DNA from: JAHJCW01 sp965369995
GTDB lineage: Bacteria; Fidelibacterota; Marinisomatia; Marinisomatales; JAHJCW01
Direction of reading: 5' to 3'
NCBI GenBank assembly: GCA_965369995.1
Contig: CBDURO010000012.1
Location: 1 to 44,371, forward strand
DNA: 44,371 nt
In this document: piece by piece, positions 1-8,413 of the stretch
Layout: every line of letters starts with the position of its first letter
Position numbering within the stretch: the first letter of the stretch is position 1
The notes under the pieces: generated by a model
Seen by the model: the letters and a program-made list of their open reading frames with translations, nothing else
Database searches by the model: none
Told to the model about the DNA's origin: nothing
Position numbers and translations under genes: made by a program

Positions 1-30
1 AATAGTTTTAAGATTTACACCAATTATGAA

Positions 31-68
31 AGTAAGGAACGATGAATTTCGTTCCTTACTTTTTTTTT
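31..68 (+). terminator. Rho-independent terminator for a gene left of the window
   Basis: A perfect 12-bp inverted repeat (31-42 pairing with 49-60, six-base loop) is followed immediately by a run of T to position 68. The T run lies on the plus-strand side, so it should end a plus-strand transcript entering from before position 1. The stem contains the GGAACG/CGTTCC core. Confidence 0.75.
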
Positions 69-72
69 AACG

Positions 73-207
73 GTTTGAATATGGGGTATTTGACATTTCA
101 ACATTTTTCACTGTCAAATCGCTATATATTTTATTTATTATACTTAATACTTATTTTCAAACTAGCACTTTCCGCCCAATGCCCTATATTTATTATTACC
201 TGCCGGC
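73..207. repeat. attC-like inverted repeat, site A
   Basis: Two arms (78-90 and 178-190) are imperfect inverse complements, 11 of 13 positions, about 87 bases apart. The right arm and its flank (166-190) match 2481-2505 of site B at 20 of 25 positions. The site begins only 13 bases beyond the stop codon of the 221-1864 gene, as an attC does in a gene cassette. The core boxes are poor, so this is the weakest of the three related sites. Confidence 0.4.
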
Positions 208-220
208 TTTTTCTACATTA

Positions 221-1864
221 TCATTTTTCTTCATTAATAGTTTTGTTATCTACCTTATCCCAATCTGCATAACTTGTTATATTAATATTAGTTTTTGGTT
301 CGGTAATATAATTTTCATTACTGTTATATGTCCATTCCATTGTTGATGAACCTCCGCCTGATTGTGTTGTGATTAGCGCTGAATTACGCACAAGTCCGAT
401 AGGATATGCCTGATCCCGAGGTGTAGTTCTGTCTCCGTGTGTCGGGTCAGTTGGAATCCAGCCATAATTTGGCAAATAAACTTCAACCCATCGATGATAT
501 ACATCATCCATATAGGCCAGTTCTTTCCTGTCCCATGTTGAACCAACATATCTTGTCGGAAGACCGGCAGCTTTACAAAGAGCAATAAAGACGAAAGAAT
601 ATTCAGAGCATGAACCATGTTTGTTTGTTATTACAGTTGGAGCAGTATCCCATGCACCGTCCATAAGATAATGCAAATGACCGATTAAATATTGATGAAT
701 ATTTCGCATTATCCAATATGGATTTTTTTCATTTCCAATAACCTGCTTAATTGTTTCTTGAATTACTTTGCTGTTTATTTGATATTTTTCATCATCAAAC
801 AAATACTTTTCATTAATATCTTTTGGTATATCTTCAATCGAGCCAACATTTTCAGGATAAATAAAATAGCGAACATTATAAGATTCAAATACAGTAGTAA
901 CCTGTATTTCTGTTTTTTCCCCGGGTTTGATATCTTTAAATTGGAACAATGCTGTTTTTTGTCCCCATATATCAGTTAAAATCTCATTTGGCTGAATATT
1001 GTAGTTTATCTCACCAAGAATTGTTTGATTATCTCTGTTTTCTGGTAAAGCAATGTTTACATCTAATGTTTTAATTTTTCCCGGTCCGTAGCACGTAACA
1101 TTATGATTAAAAGTTACTTTGTGCAATTGTTTATCTTTGCGGACGAATTTTTCAGAATCCCTTATTTTTAGTTGATAAATTTTATCATCTTCAAAATCTA
1201 CAGTCCATAATTTTTTATTATTAACTGCTATTCCGTGTATACAGTTTCCCGGAGCATCCAGAATAATAATTACAAAACCTGTTTTAGGATCAACCATATA
1301 AATTTCATCTGTTCCCCTGTCAGAAATCCATAAATATTTACCGTCAAAAGTAATTCCTTTTGGATCTTTTGCCGGTGATTTAAAAGATTTAATAGTAGTG
1401 CCGTCAACTTGACTAAATTGAATAACTTTATCTGCTTTATCGTCAACACACCAAAGATATTTACCGTCCCATGTCAGCCCTTTAGGGCTTTTCGCAGGAG
1501 ATTGTAAAGTTTTTAGTATTGTTCCGTCTTTTGGATCTATTTTAAAAATCATCCCGTCTAAATCTTCAGACTTATCTGTTCTACCTCTATAATCGGCATT
1601 CCATAGATATTTTCCGTCCCAGGCTAATCCCATTGGCCAATATGCTGGCGATTCAATTTGCCGAATAAGTGCTCCTGTTTCCGGGTTTAAACAATAAATT
1701 TTATCGGTTCCTCTATCGGCAAGCCAAAGATTTTTTCCATCAAAACAAAGTCCTGTAGGATAATTGCTCTGTGTACTAAAAGATTTAACTATGTCTCCGG
1801 AATATGCGAGACTAGTTGAACAAAATGTTACTAGTACTAATAATGTTGTTAGTAGTTTTTTCAT
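221..1864 (-). CDS. Exported beta-propeller / transglutaminase-like protein
   Basis: An N-terminal signal peptide (about residues 1-20) is followed by five propeller-type repeats up to about residue 235, each built around FDGKYLW or WDGKYLW-like strands, as in NHL/Vgb propellers. A linker domain (about 245-340) leads to a transglutaminase-like core (about 380-480). Its catalytic triad is visible: Cys419 in HGSCSEYS, His457 in YHRWVEV and Asp473 in PTDPTHG. The family comprises papain-fold enzymes, mostly proteases or acyl-transferases acting outside the cytoplasm; the substrate cannot be told. An AGGAG ribosome site lies 8 bases before the ATG. It stands in a minus-strand accessory run with attC-like site A just past its end. 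The fusion of propeller and transglutaminase suggests protein or glycan binding coupled to processing, which is inference. Confidence 0.85.
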   Translation of the reverse strand: MKKLLTTLLVLVTFCSTSLAYSGDIVKSFSTQSNYPTGLCFDGKNLWLADRGTDKIYCLNPETGALIRQIESPAYWPMGLAWDGKYLWNADYRGRTDKSEDLDGMIFKIDPKDGTILKTLQSPAKSPKGLTWDGKYLWCVDDKADKVIQFSQVDGTTIKSFKSPAKDPKGITFDGKYLWISDRGTDEIYMVDPKTGFVIIILDAPGNCIHGIAVNNKKLWTVDFEDDKIYQLKIRDSEKFVRKDKQLHKVTFNHNVTCYGPGKIKTLDVNIALPENRDNQTILGEINYNIQPNEILTDIWGQKTALFQFKDIKPGEKTEIQVTTVFESYNVRYFIYPENVGSIEDIPKDINEKYLFDDEKYQINSKVIQETIKQVIGNEKNPYWIMRNIHQYLIGHLHYLMDGAWDTAPTVITNKHGSCSEYSFVFIALCKAAGLPTRYVGSTWDRKELAYMDDVYHRWVEVYLPNYGWIPTDPTHGDRTTPRDQAYPIGLVRNSALITTQSGGGSSTMEWTYNSNENYITEPKTNINITSYADWDKVDNKTINEEK

Positions 1865-2005
1865 AATAATCTCCTAATTTTAATAATGTAATTGAATATG
1901 GATAATTTTGTCTATTTTCTCTTGATTATTTTTTGTTGTGTGCTGGGCTTTTTTTATCAATGTCTTTATAAAATTCTCTAAATCTTTATTAATACTTATA
2001 GTGTT

Positions 2006-2367
2006 CTAAAAACCAGTCATAAGATCTAAAAGTCCAAAAATCCCGGTGAGTAAAATTAATCCCCACGAAAAGAAATTCTTAAATTGATTTTCCTTGTGTT
2101 TAATTAGAAGTAAATGAAGTCCAATATGAATAATAAAAAATATATCCAACCCTAAAATCAGATTAGTAACAGAAATTTGATTACCCCAAGTCCCCCAAAT
2201 AAAAGTCCGTAAAGCGGTATATGTAGGGAAGTAAAAATCAAATAACCCGTCTGATCATTTAATCCTGATAAAATTGGAAACATTTTCCATTCTTGAAGTC
2301 TAACAGCGTCCATTTCGTGTATCAAAATGAAAGTAAGTCCAATGTAGAAAAAGTAATGTTCTGTCAT
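2006..2367 (-). pseudogene. DUF6713-like small membrane protein, frameshifted
   Basis: Reading from an ATG at 2367, the protein begins MTEHYFFYIGLTFILIHEMD and continues to LHIPLYGLLFGG, then meets a stop near 2158. The next frame carries on without a break as TWGNQISVTNLILG and further, through two more hydrophobic segments, to a stop at 2006. Joined, the product is about 120 residues with four membrane segments and the HEMDAVR motif that I associate with the DUF6713 family. The break falls in a run of five C on the plus strand (2192-2196); one extra base there would restore the frame. It may be a real mutation, a base-calling error in a homopolymer or, less likely, programmed slippage. Function of the family is unknown. 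It lies between attC-like site B and the transglutaminase gene. Confidence 0.7.
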
Positions 2368-2390
2368 ATCATTTCTGTCTTTTTCGGCTT

Positions 2391-2520
2391 GCGGTGGCAA
2401 TATAAAAAGTTGGGCATTTTGAAACACCAATCTTTCAATTTACTACACCGTTTATTTATTGCTAATTTGCACATATTTACCACTTTCTGCCCAATTTTTT
2501 ATATTGCGTGTTGGCGGTAG
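2391..2520. repeat. attC-like inverted repeat, site B
   Basis: Long arms 2395-2415 and 2488-2509 are inverse complements at 19 of 21 positions around a 72-base spacer, so the single strand would fold into a large hairpin. The right edge reads GTGTTGGCGGTAG (2508-2520) and abuts the stop codon of the HEPN gene at 2522. It is mirrored by TTACCGCTAACACC at site C on the other side of that gene. This is the geometry of integron R' and R'' boxes, though the exact GTTRRRY consensus is only approximated. Confidence 0.55.
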
Positions 2521-2521
2521 T

Positions 2522-3235
2522 TTATTTTTCCTTAGGAATTAACCCAATAATAAATGATATCAGTGTAACACATTCTTCCCTAAGTAATTCTTGTTTTTTT
2601 AATCCGTTTATTCCAAAGTTGTCATAAATTTTGTTTTCACTATAAGCATGTACTGCGGAATTTCTGGCCTTATTAAGCTTCGAAACACTTTTGAACCATT
2701 TGTCGTCAAGTCTAACTAAACTGTCAAGCCATTCATTACTTACAAAACGGTATTTATTTGAGTCCATTTCTTGCTCAATAATCACAAAGTTTTCAGACTC
2801 TATTTTGTATTTTTTTCTTTGATATTTTTTTTCTAATTCTATCAACTTGTTATAAGTTTCAATTGATTCCTCCTGGATAAACTTCCATATCCCAAAATCT
2901 CCTTTTAAACCTGTAAACAGCTTTGGAGGTAACGGTTCTAATTTTTCTTGACTTGATTTAAGTTCTTTTAGAATGTCAAGACACTCTCTAAAACTATTTG
3001 GCAATAGTTCGTAATGAGGATTGTAATTATCATTTTGTAGTTTAAGGCATTTAATGCCAGATATTATTAATTGACGGATAAGCCAATCAACTATCAACCA
3101 TGTCTCCAACACAATTATTCTTGAATTAATACTGGAGGATATTTCCTCTATTTTAGTCTCAATAAAATCTTTAAGTTGGTCAACCTGTTTGAGTTGATAT
3201 ATTCCTGGAGTTTCTTTGGAGAATTCGTATTTCAT
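2522..3235 (-). CDS. Solo HEPN-domain protein with RX4HXY motif
   Basis: A 237-residue helical, charged protein without signal peptide. Near the C-terminus it has ARNSAVHAY (Arg191, His196, Tyr198). This matches the RX4-6H signature of HEPN RNases, and the extended RX4HXY form known from HepT toxins, where the tyrosine is the AMPylation target. No MNT-type nucleotidyltransferase partner is adjacent, so it is not a standard HepT/MntA pair. The rest of the protein is not recognisable, with a mixed charged central region (about 90-150). It is the only gene between attC-like sites B and C, with only a few bases on each side, and so looks like a single-gene cassette. A role in defence or RNA cleavage is inference from the motif. 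No clear ribosome site precedes the ATG. Confidence 0.65.
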   Translation of the reverse strand: MKYEFSKETPGIYQLKQVDQLKDFIETKIEEISSSINSRIIVLETWLIVDWLIRQLIISGIKCLKLQNDNYNPHYELLPNSFRECLDILKELKSSQEKLEPLPPKLFTGLKGDFGIWKFIQEESIETYNKLIELEKKYQRKKYKIESENFVIIEQEMDSNKYRFVSNEWLDSLVRLDDKWFKSVSKLNKARNSAVHAYSENKIYDNFGINGLKKQELLREECVTLISFIIGLIPKEK

Positions 3236-3249
3236 TGTTTTATTAAATT

Positions 3250-3297
3250 ACCGCTAACACCTTAATAAACGTATTGCGTTTATCGTGTTAATAAAGG
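3250..3297. repeat. attC-like inverted repeat, site C
   Basis: Nested inverted arms: TAACAC (3255-3260) with GTGTTA (3285-3290), and ATAAACG (3265-3271) with CGTTTAT (3277-3283), around a short loop. The outer box CCGCTAACAC mirrors the GTGTTGGCGG edge of site B across the HEPN gene. The arrangement R''-L''-loop-L'-R' is that of a short attC. No integrase gene is in the window. Confidence 0.55.
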
Positions 3298-3341
3298 ATT
3301 AATTTAAACCTATTCCTATGAAATATTGACTAATATTGTTT

Positions 3342-3373
3342 TTGTAAAACAAATTAAAAAAATACTATATAAT
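3342..3373 (+). promoter_or_regulatory. Possible promoter of cca
   Basis: A consensus TATAAT lies at 3368-3373, 14 bases before the cca ATG. A weak TTGTAA at 3342 gives a spacer of 20, longer than ideal, so only the -10 box is convincing. Confidence 0.3.
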
Positions 3374-3387
3374 CCGTAATTTTAAAT

Positions 3388-4800
3388 ATGACCAACATCA
3401 AAGATATAATAGCTGAAGATAAAAAAGCATTTCCTATTCTAAAGATTGCCGGAGAATTAGGTAAAAAACACAATCTAAAAGTTTTTGTAGTTGGTGGATT
3501 TGTACGCGATTTGTTTTTAAACAGGAAGTCAAAAGAAATAGATTTAATGGTTGAGGGAGATGGTATAAAATTCTCCAGATTATTAGCAGATGAATTAGAT
3601 GCAAAAAAAATTGTTCCTTTTAAGGAATTTGGTACCGCTAAAATTCCTTATCCTAAAATGGAAATTGAGGTTGCTTCTGCTCGATTAGAAGAATATGATG
3701 AATCATCCCGTAAACCTAAAGAGGTAAAATACACCGATATTTTTGGTGATTTAAAACGCCGAGATTTTACAATTAACGCAATGGCTGTTGATTTGCTGCA
3801 AAAAACATTCGGTGATCTATATGATCCGTATAATGGTATAGCAGATTTAATGGCGAAGCATTTAATTACACCATCAGATCCGGATGAAACATTTTCGGAA
3901 GATCCATTACGCATGATGCGTGCGGCGGTTTTCGCAAGTCGCTTTAATTTTGAAATCGACAACGAATGTCTAAATTCTATGCAGAAACGTGCGAGTCGTA
4001 TTTCAATAGTATCTTGGGAAAGAATCACTGCGGAATTAATTAAAATCTTGGAAACCGATAAACCTTCTATCGGGTTAATAATTTTGCAAAATACCGGCTT
4101 AATGAAATACATTTTTCCTGAAATAGATGTGATGTATGGAATGGAACAGCCCAAAGAATGGCATCATAAGGATATCTTTTACCACACTATGCAAGTTGTG
4201 GATAATACTGCAAGGTTATCGGATAAAATGGCATTACGTTTTGCCGCTCTCGTGCACGATATCGGAAAACCGAAAACAAGGCGTATTCATAAAACAAAAG
4301 GATTTACTTTTCATGGGCATGATGACCTTGGTTCTCGTATGTTGCGGAAAATTGCAAAAAGAATGAAACTTTCGAACGATTTGAGAGATTACTTGATTAA
4401 GATGACAATTTTGCACCTACGTCCTATTTCACTTGTCAAGGAAGGAGTTACTGATTCCGCAGTAAGGCGATTAATGGTTACCTCCGGGGAAGAAACTGAT
4501 GATCTGCTAACTCTTTGCCGGGCGGATATAACAAGTAAAAATCCTGAACGTGTGAAGCGCTACATGGGTAATTTTGAACGAGTAGAAAAATTTATGCAGG
4601 ATGTAGTCGAGCGCGATAAATTGAAAGCGTTCCAATCGCCCGTAAGAGGCGATGAAATAATGCAAGTGTGCGGTTTAAAAGAGGGAAAAAAAGTAGGTCA
4701 GCTAAAATCTGCAATAGAAGATGCTATTCTCGATGGACAAATTGAAAATACCTACGAAGCGGCATACAAATATTTAATGAAAATAAAGAATGATTTCTAA
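3388..4800 (+). CDS. cca: CCA-adding enzyme / tRNA nucleotidyltransferase with HD domain
   Basis: A class II nucleotidyltransferase-fold enzyme that adds or repairs the 3' CCA of tRNA. The head domain shows GGFVRD (36-41), the metal-binding EID (50-52) and RRDFTINA (124-131). The neck shows DPLRMMR. A C-terminal HD domain has LVHDIGKP with His290-Asp291, as in the HD-containing CCA enzymes that also have phosphatase or phosphodiesterase activity. At 470 residues the length fits that subfamily. Most relatives have DxD where this protein has Glu50-Ile-Asp52, a conservative change at the first metal ligand. It could be a poly(A) polymerase-type paralogue, but HD plus RRDFTINA favours cca. It is transcribed alone; an imperfect hairpin follows. 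Confidence 0.88.
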   Translation: MTNIKDIIAEDKKAFPILKIAGELGKKHNLKVFVVGGFVRDLFLNRKSKEIDLMVEGDGIKFSRLLADELDAKKIVPFKEFGTAKIPYPKMEIEVASARLEEYDESSRKPKEVKYTDIFGDLKRRDFTINAMAVDLLQKTFGDLYDPYNGIADLMAKHLITPSDPDETFSEDPLRMMRAAVFASRFNFEIDNECLNSMQKRASRISIVSWERITAELIKILETDKPSIGLIILQNTGLMKYIFPEIDVMYGMEQPKEWHHKDIFYHTMQVVDNTARLSDKMALRFAALVHDIGKPKTRRIHKTKGFTFHGHDDLGSRMLRKIAKRMKLSNDLRDYLIKMTILHLRPISLVKEGVTDSAVRRLMVTSGEETDDLLTLCRADITSKNPERVKRYMGNFERVEKFMQDVVERDKLKAFQSPVRGDEIMQVCGLKEGKKVGQLKSAIEDAILDGQIENTYEAAYKYLMKIKNDF

Positions 4801-4807
4801 AATAAAC

Positions 4808-4829
4808 ATGACAACCTTTAAGTTGTCAT
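4808..4829. terminator. Hairpin after cca
   Basis: A perfect 8-bp stem (4808-4815 ATGACAAC with 4822-4829) has a six-base loop. Only TT follows, so it is a weak terminator at best. It resembles the AACCTTGA/GTTGTCA-type palindrome that also follows radA. Confidence 0.4.
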
Positions 4830-4864
4830 TGTGTCAAATTAACTTAAAATAGGAAGATCAGACT

Positions 4865-5569
4865 ATGTCAATACTAACAAATGTAGGTAACACGTATACC
4901 GCACCAAGTAAAGTTTTTGAAGCAGTCAAAGATTTTGACTGGAAAAAAGCTTTAGTACCATTAATTATTCTTGCAGTTGTGGGTGTGATACAGTTTTGGG
5001 CAATTCAAGATTTAGCGAATGAATATGGATATGAGAAAGCTGTCAGTTATATAGAAAATTTAGATAGACTAACAGATGAACAGAAAGTAGAACAAATTGA
5101 AAAAATAGATGAAAGAATGTCAGGTCCGCAAATAGGTGGATATATATCATCTGTATTAGGAATTCCGATTCGTGTTTTATTAATGGCATTAGTTGCTTTA
5201 TTGATCGGTAACACATTTATGGGCGGCAGTGCAAAATATGGACAATTATTAAATATTACTGCATGGTCATATATGGTAAACATACTTGAAGCGCTGATAA
5301 AAACGCCTTTAATGCTTCAAAAATGGTCTTTGAATGTTTATACTGGTCTTGGTGTTTTGGGAATCGGTATAGAGGGATCTTTTATCAATTCACTTTTTAC
5401 AGGATTTGATTTGTTCGCACTGTGGCGAATAGTATTAATAGCGATCGGTATGGGAATTATTTATAGTAAAAAAACTAGACCTTTTATGATTGCTTTACTA
5501 ATATTCTGGGTTTTACTAATTGTGGTTGGTGCAGGATTTTCTAGCTTTTTCGGAGGATTAGCAGGGTAA
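4865..5569 (+). CDS. Yip1-family integral membrane protein
   Basis: A 234-residue protein with about five hydrophobic segments (about 29-48, 95-116, 130-150, 165-190 and 200-228) and a short cytosolic N-terminus of the kind seen in YIP1 domain proteins. The first segment is followed by a charged loop (about 55-85). Bacterial Yip1 proteins are poorly understood inner-membrane proteins. The gene starts at an ATG with AGGAAG nine bases upstream and ends 4 bases before the TolC-like gene, so it is co-transcribed with the efflux genes. A helper role for the exporter is plausible from position but unproven. Confidence 0.7.
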   Translation: MSILTNVGNTYTAPSKVFEAVKDFDWKKALVPLIILAVVGVIQFWAIQDLANEYGYEKAVSYIENLDRLTDEQKVEQIEKIDERMSGPQIGGYISSVLGIPIRVLLMALVALLIGNTFMGGSAKYGQLLNITAWSYMVNILEALIKTPLMLQKWSLNVYTGLGVLGIGIEGSFINSLFTGFDLFALWRIVLIAIGMGIIYSKKTRPFMIALLIFWVLLIVVGAGFSSFFGGLAG

Positions 5570-5573
5570 ATAT

Positions 5574-6863
5574 ATGATAAAAATTAGAATATCGATTGTT
5601 TCTATAATATTTATACTTTCAAGTGTGATGTATGCACAGGAGTTATCGCTTAGCGATTGTGTAAATATTGCCTTAGAGAATAAAGAGACATTGAAATCTG
5701 CTCAGTTGGATTTACAATCGGTAAAAGCAGGAAAAGTTGGTGCGTTTAGTAATATATTACCGTTTGTAAGTTTTTCCGGTGGGCGCAATGAAACAAGTTA
5801 TGCTAAAAATGATTTATTCCCTACTGCAACTTCGTGGTCAGCAGGGATAACCGGTGTACAAAATATCTTTGACGGTGGTGGCTGGTGGAATCGCATCGCG
5901 CAAGCGAAGAATAACTACGCTATTTCACAACAATTAGAAAGACAGATGCGCACCAACGTAATTGCTGAAGTTCATCGTGCCTATTTCCAACTGTTAAAAA
6001 ACCAACAATTATTAGAAGTCGCCAAACAAAACCTTGAATTAACGGAACAACAGGTTGAATTGGCTCAGAAAAAGTTTGATCTCGGTGCAGCTAAGAAAAC
6101 TGATTTACTTAAATCCAAAGTGGCACGCGGTACAGCAAAATCAGCATTGATAACTCAGGAAACTTTTTTGTATGTGGCAATATCTGATCTTCGCAATGCA
6201 ATGGGAATAATTGGTGATAACAGTGAATTAAAAATAAGCGATGAGATTTTACCGTTACAAGCGGTTCCCGATTTTGCAGAAGCAATTGATATTCTAAAAA
6301 ATAATAATCCGGGAGTATTGGCTTCCGAAGCTCAGCTCACTGATGCCAAACTCAGAAAGAAATTGACTAACGCATTGAGATTACCGACCTTGAGTGCTTC
6401 AATGTCTTATCAAGCATCAGATAAAGAATTAAACGGACTAACCGATGCCTTTAAGGATGATTGGATGATGACAACCAGTTTGAATCTATCATTTCCGATA
6501 TTTAGAGGAATGGCGCTTTCAACGCAATCGCAACAAGCGAAACTAGCAGTACAAAAGCAGGAAAATGAGTTGATCACTGTTAGGAATGACGCAATTGTCC
6601 GCTTGGAAAGTGTAATGGGAATTGTGAGTGATTACTTTAAAATAATACCGATTAATGAAGAGATATTAGTATCTGCTGAAGAAGATTTGAAACTGGTTAG
6701 TGAACAATACAGATTAGGTTCAGTTTCAATATTGGAATTATTAGACGCGCAGGTTTCGGTCACGCGATCACGTGTGGATTTGGTATCATCAAAGTATAAT
6801 GCAAGGATTCAGGAGGCTTACCTAAAAGCACAATTGGGTGTTCTTGATATAGAATTTGAATAG
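5574..6863 (+). CDS. TolC-family outer membrane efflux protein
   Basis: A signal peptide (residues 1-21, ending VMYAQ) precedes two repeated OEP units. Each has a long alpha-helical hairpin (for example LEVAKQNLELTEQQVELAQK in the first) and beta strands rich in alternating Ser/aromatic residues. The length of 429 is normal for the family. It forms the outer-membrane exit duct of a tripartite pump. The gene begins 4 bases after the Yip1 gene, and the adaptor, ATPase and two permeases follow, so the complete pump is encoded here. The substrate cannot be inferred. Confidence 0.9.
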   Translation: MIKIRISIVSIIFILSSVMYAQELSLSDCVNIALENKETLKSAQLDLQSVKAGKVGAFSNILPFVSFSGGRNETSYAKNDLFPTATSWSAGITGVQNIFDGGGWWNRIAQAKNNYAISQQLERQMRTNVIAEVHRAYFQLLKNQQLLEVAKQNLELTEQQVELAQKKFDLGAAKKTDLLKSKVARGTAKSALITQETFLYVAISDLRNAMGIIGDNSELKISDEILPLQAVPDFAEAIDILKNNNPGVLASEAQLTDAKLRKKLTNALRLPTLSASMSYQASDKELNGLTDAFKDDWMMTTSLNLSFPIFRGMALSTQSQQAKLAVQKQENELITVRNDAIVRLESVMGIVSDYFKIIPINEEILVSAEEDLKLVSEQYRLGSVSILELLDAQVSVTRSRVDLVSSKYNARIQEAYLKAQLGVLDIEFE

Positions 6864-7069
6864 AATTAAGCTACGAATGCACGAATAATAACATTAATTA
6901 ACAAAGAACAAAAGAAAGACAAAAAAGAGAAATCACAACGAAATAAGCGAATAAAACGGAAATAAATATTATTTAGCCACAAATGCACAAATAATTTTAA
7001 TAATATTTTTTATTAGTGCATTAGTGGCAATTGATTAGTTTAAATATGAGAATTACATAGGAGATAATT
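6864..7069. repeat. Intergenic repeat debris
   Basis: Two copies of a phrase like CACAAATGCACAAATAAT or CGAATGCACGAATAAT (about 6873-6890 and 6977-6994) are separated by A-rich sequence. This simple, decaying repeat type recurs at several junctions in the window. The ribosome site AGGAGA of the next gene is at its right end (7059-7064). Confidence 0.45.
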
Positions 7070-8410
7070 GTGGGAAAGAAGAAAAAAAGTAAAAAGAAAA
7101 TTTGGCTAATAATTGCCGGTGTAGTTGTTTTAGTTGCCTTTATCGCTGGAAATTTGCTTAAATCAGATACCGAAGCGATATCAGTCGATACTGAAAAAGT
7201 TAAGCGTCAAACTGTTGTACATAAGGTAAACGGTAGTGGTGTAATTCAACCGGAAGTCGAAGTAAAGATTAGTGCGACATTATCGGCCTGGATAACTGAA
7301 ATTACAGTTGAAGAAGGTGATTATGTAACAAAAGGTCAACATTTAATTTCCTTGGATGAAAAGAAATATCGGGCTTCATATAATCAAACCCGTTCTACCG
7401 TAAAGTCTGCTCGAGCTAGTTTAAAAGAGGTTAAGGCAATTAAGGAAAGAACCGAGTCACTCTTCGCTAACGATTTGGTCTCTAAGCAGGAACTGGAATC
7501 TGCAGAGGCACGTTTTGAATTAGCGGAGAGCCAATTGGAGCAAGCTCAAGCAATGTTATCGTCGGTATCCGATGATCTCTCTAAAACACGTATAATGGCA
7601 CCCCAATCCGGTACGGTAGTAAAAATTGCCAAGGAAGTCGGTGAAATGGCTTTGGGTTCCATATTCCAAGCTGATGTGTTGATGATTGTTGCTGATCTGT
7701 CTAGAATGGAAGTACTTGTGGATGTTAACGAAAATGATGTTGTTTCCGTCGCTGTAGGCGATACCGCAGAAATTGAAATTGATGCTTTTCAAGATACAGT
7801 TTTTTATGGCGTTGTAAGCGAAATTGCTCATATTGCGGAAACTCAAGCACTCGGTACGCAAGAACAAGTAACTAACTTTGAAGTAAAAGTACAAATGTTA
7901 AATATTCCGGAAAATATCCGACCGGGTATGAGCGCTACTGCTGATATTATAACCGATGTTAAAGAAGATGTTTTAGCTATTCCAATTCAATGTCTTACTG
8001 TTCGCCAGGAAGGCTGGGAAGAAGAAGCTGAAAAAAAGCAAAACCGCGGACGTAAATCGAAAGCAAAGAAGTCCGATGACAGCGAAGAATCAACTGATGA
8101 CAAGAAAAAGAAAGAAATGATCGAAGTAGTATTCGTTATTAGTGATAATACGGACAATAGTAATGAAAAAGATGATAAAAGTAAACGACGAGAACGACCT
8201 CTTAAAAAAGGTGAGAAATATGCAATAGTCAGACCCGTAAAAGTAGGCATTTCTTCGGAGGATCATTATGAAATATTAAACGGATTGGAAGAAGGGGATG
8301 AGATTGTAACTGGCAGTTATAAAGCTATCAGCCGTGATTTAAAACATATGACTGTAGTTGAAGTTGAAGGTAGTTCACGAAATAAGAAAGATGATAAAGA
8401 GGACAATTAG
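7070..8410 (+). CDS. MacA-like periplasmic adaptor (membrane fusion protein)
   Basis: A single N-terminal membrane anchor (about 12-29) after a lysine-rich head is followed by a biotinyl-lipoyl-like half (about 65-90, VEEGDYVTKGQHLISLDEKK). A coiled-coil hairpin (about 100-160), the second lipoyl half and a beta-barrel domain follow. Such HlyD/MacA proteins bridge the inner-membrane ABC permease and TolC. The start is GTG at 7070, fixed by AGGAGA six bases before it. An unusual, highly charged low-complexity insert (about 318-385, rich in K, D, E and S) interrupts the C-terminal membrane-proximal domain. The gene sits three bases before the ATPase gene. Confidence 0.88.
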   Translation: MGKKKKSKKKIWLIIAGVVVLVAFIAGNLLKSDTEAISVDTEKVKRQTVVHKVNGSGVIQPEVEVKISATLSAWITEITVEEGDYVTKGQHLISLDEKKYRASYNQTRSTVKSARASLKEVKAIKERTESLFANDLVSKQELESAEARFELAESQLEQAQAMLSSVSDDLSKTRIMAPQSGTVVKIAKEVGEMALGSIFQADVLMIVADLSRMEVLVDVNENDVVSVAVGDTAEIEIDAFQDTVFYGVVSEIAHIAETQALGTQEQVTNFEVKVQMLNIPENIRPGMSATADIITDVKEDVLAIPIQCLTVRQEGWEEEAEKKQNRGRKSKAKKSDDSEESTDDKKKKEMIEVVFVISDNTDNSNEKDDKSKRRERPLKKGEKYAIVRPVKVGISSEDHYEILNGLEEGDEIVTGSYKAISRDLKHMTVVEVEGSSRNKKDDKEDN

Positions 8411-8413
8411 ATA

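Noticed and set aside
42..272. Plus-strand open frame of 76 codons
   Set aside because: It spans a terminator and attC-like DNA, is very rich in Phe/Leu/Tyr/Ile and overlaps the transglutaminase gene end; no protein features.
3648..4154. 168-codon open frame antisense to cca
   Set aside because: Shadow of the cca frame with no features of its own.
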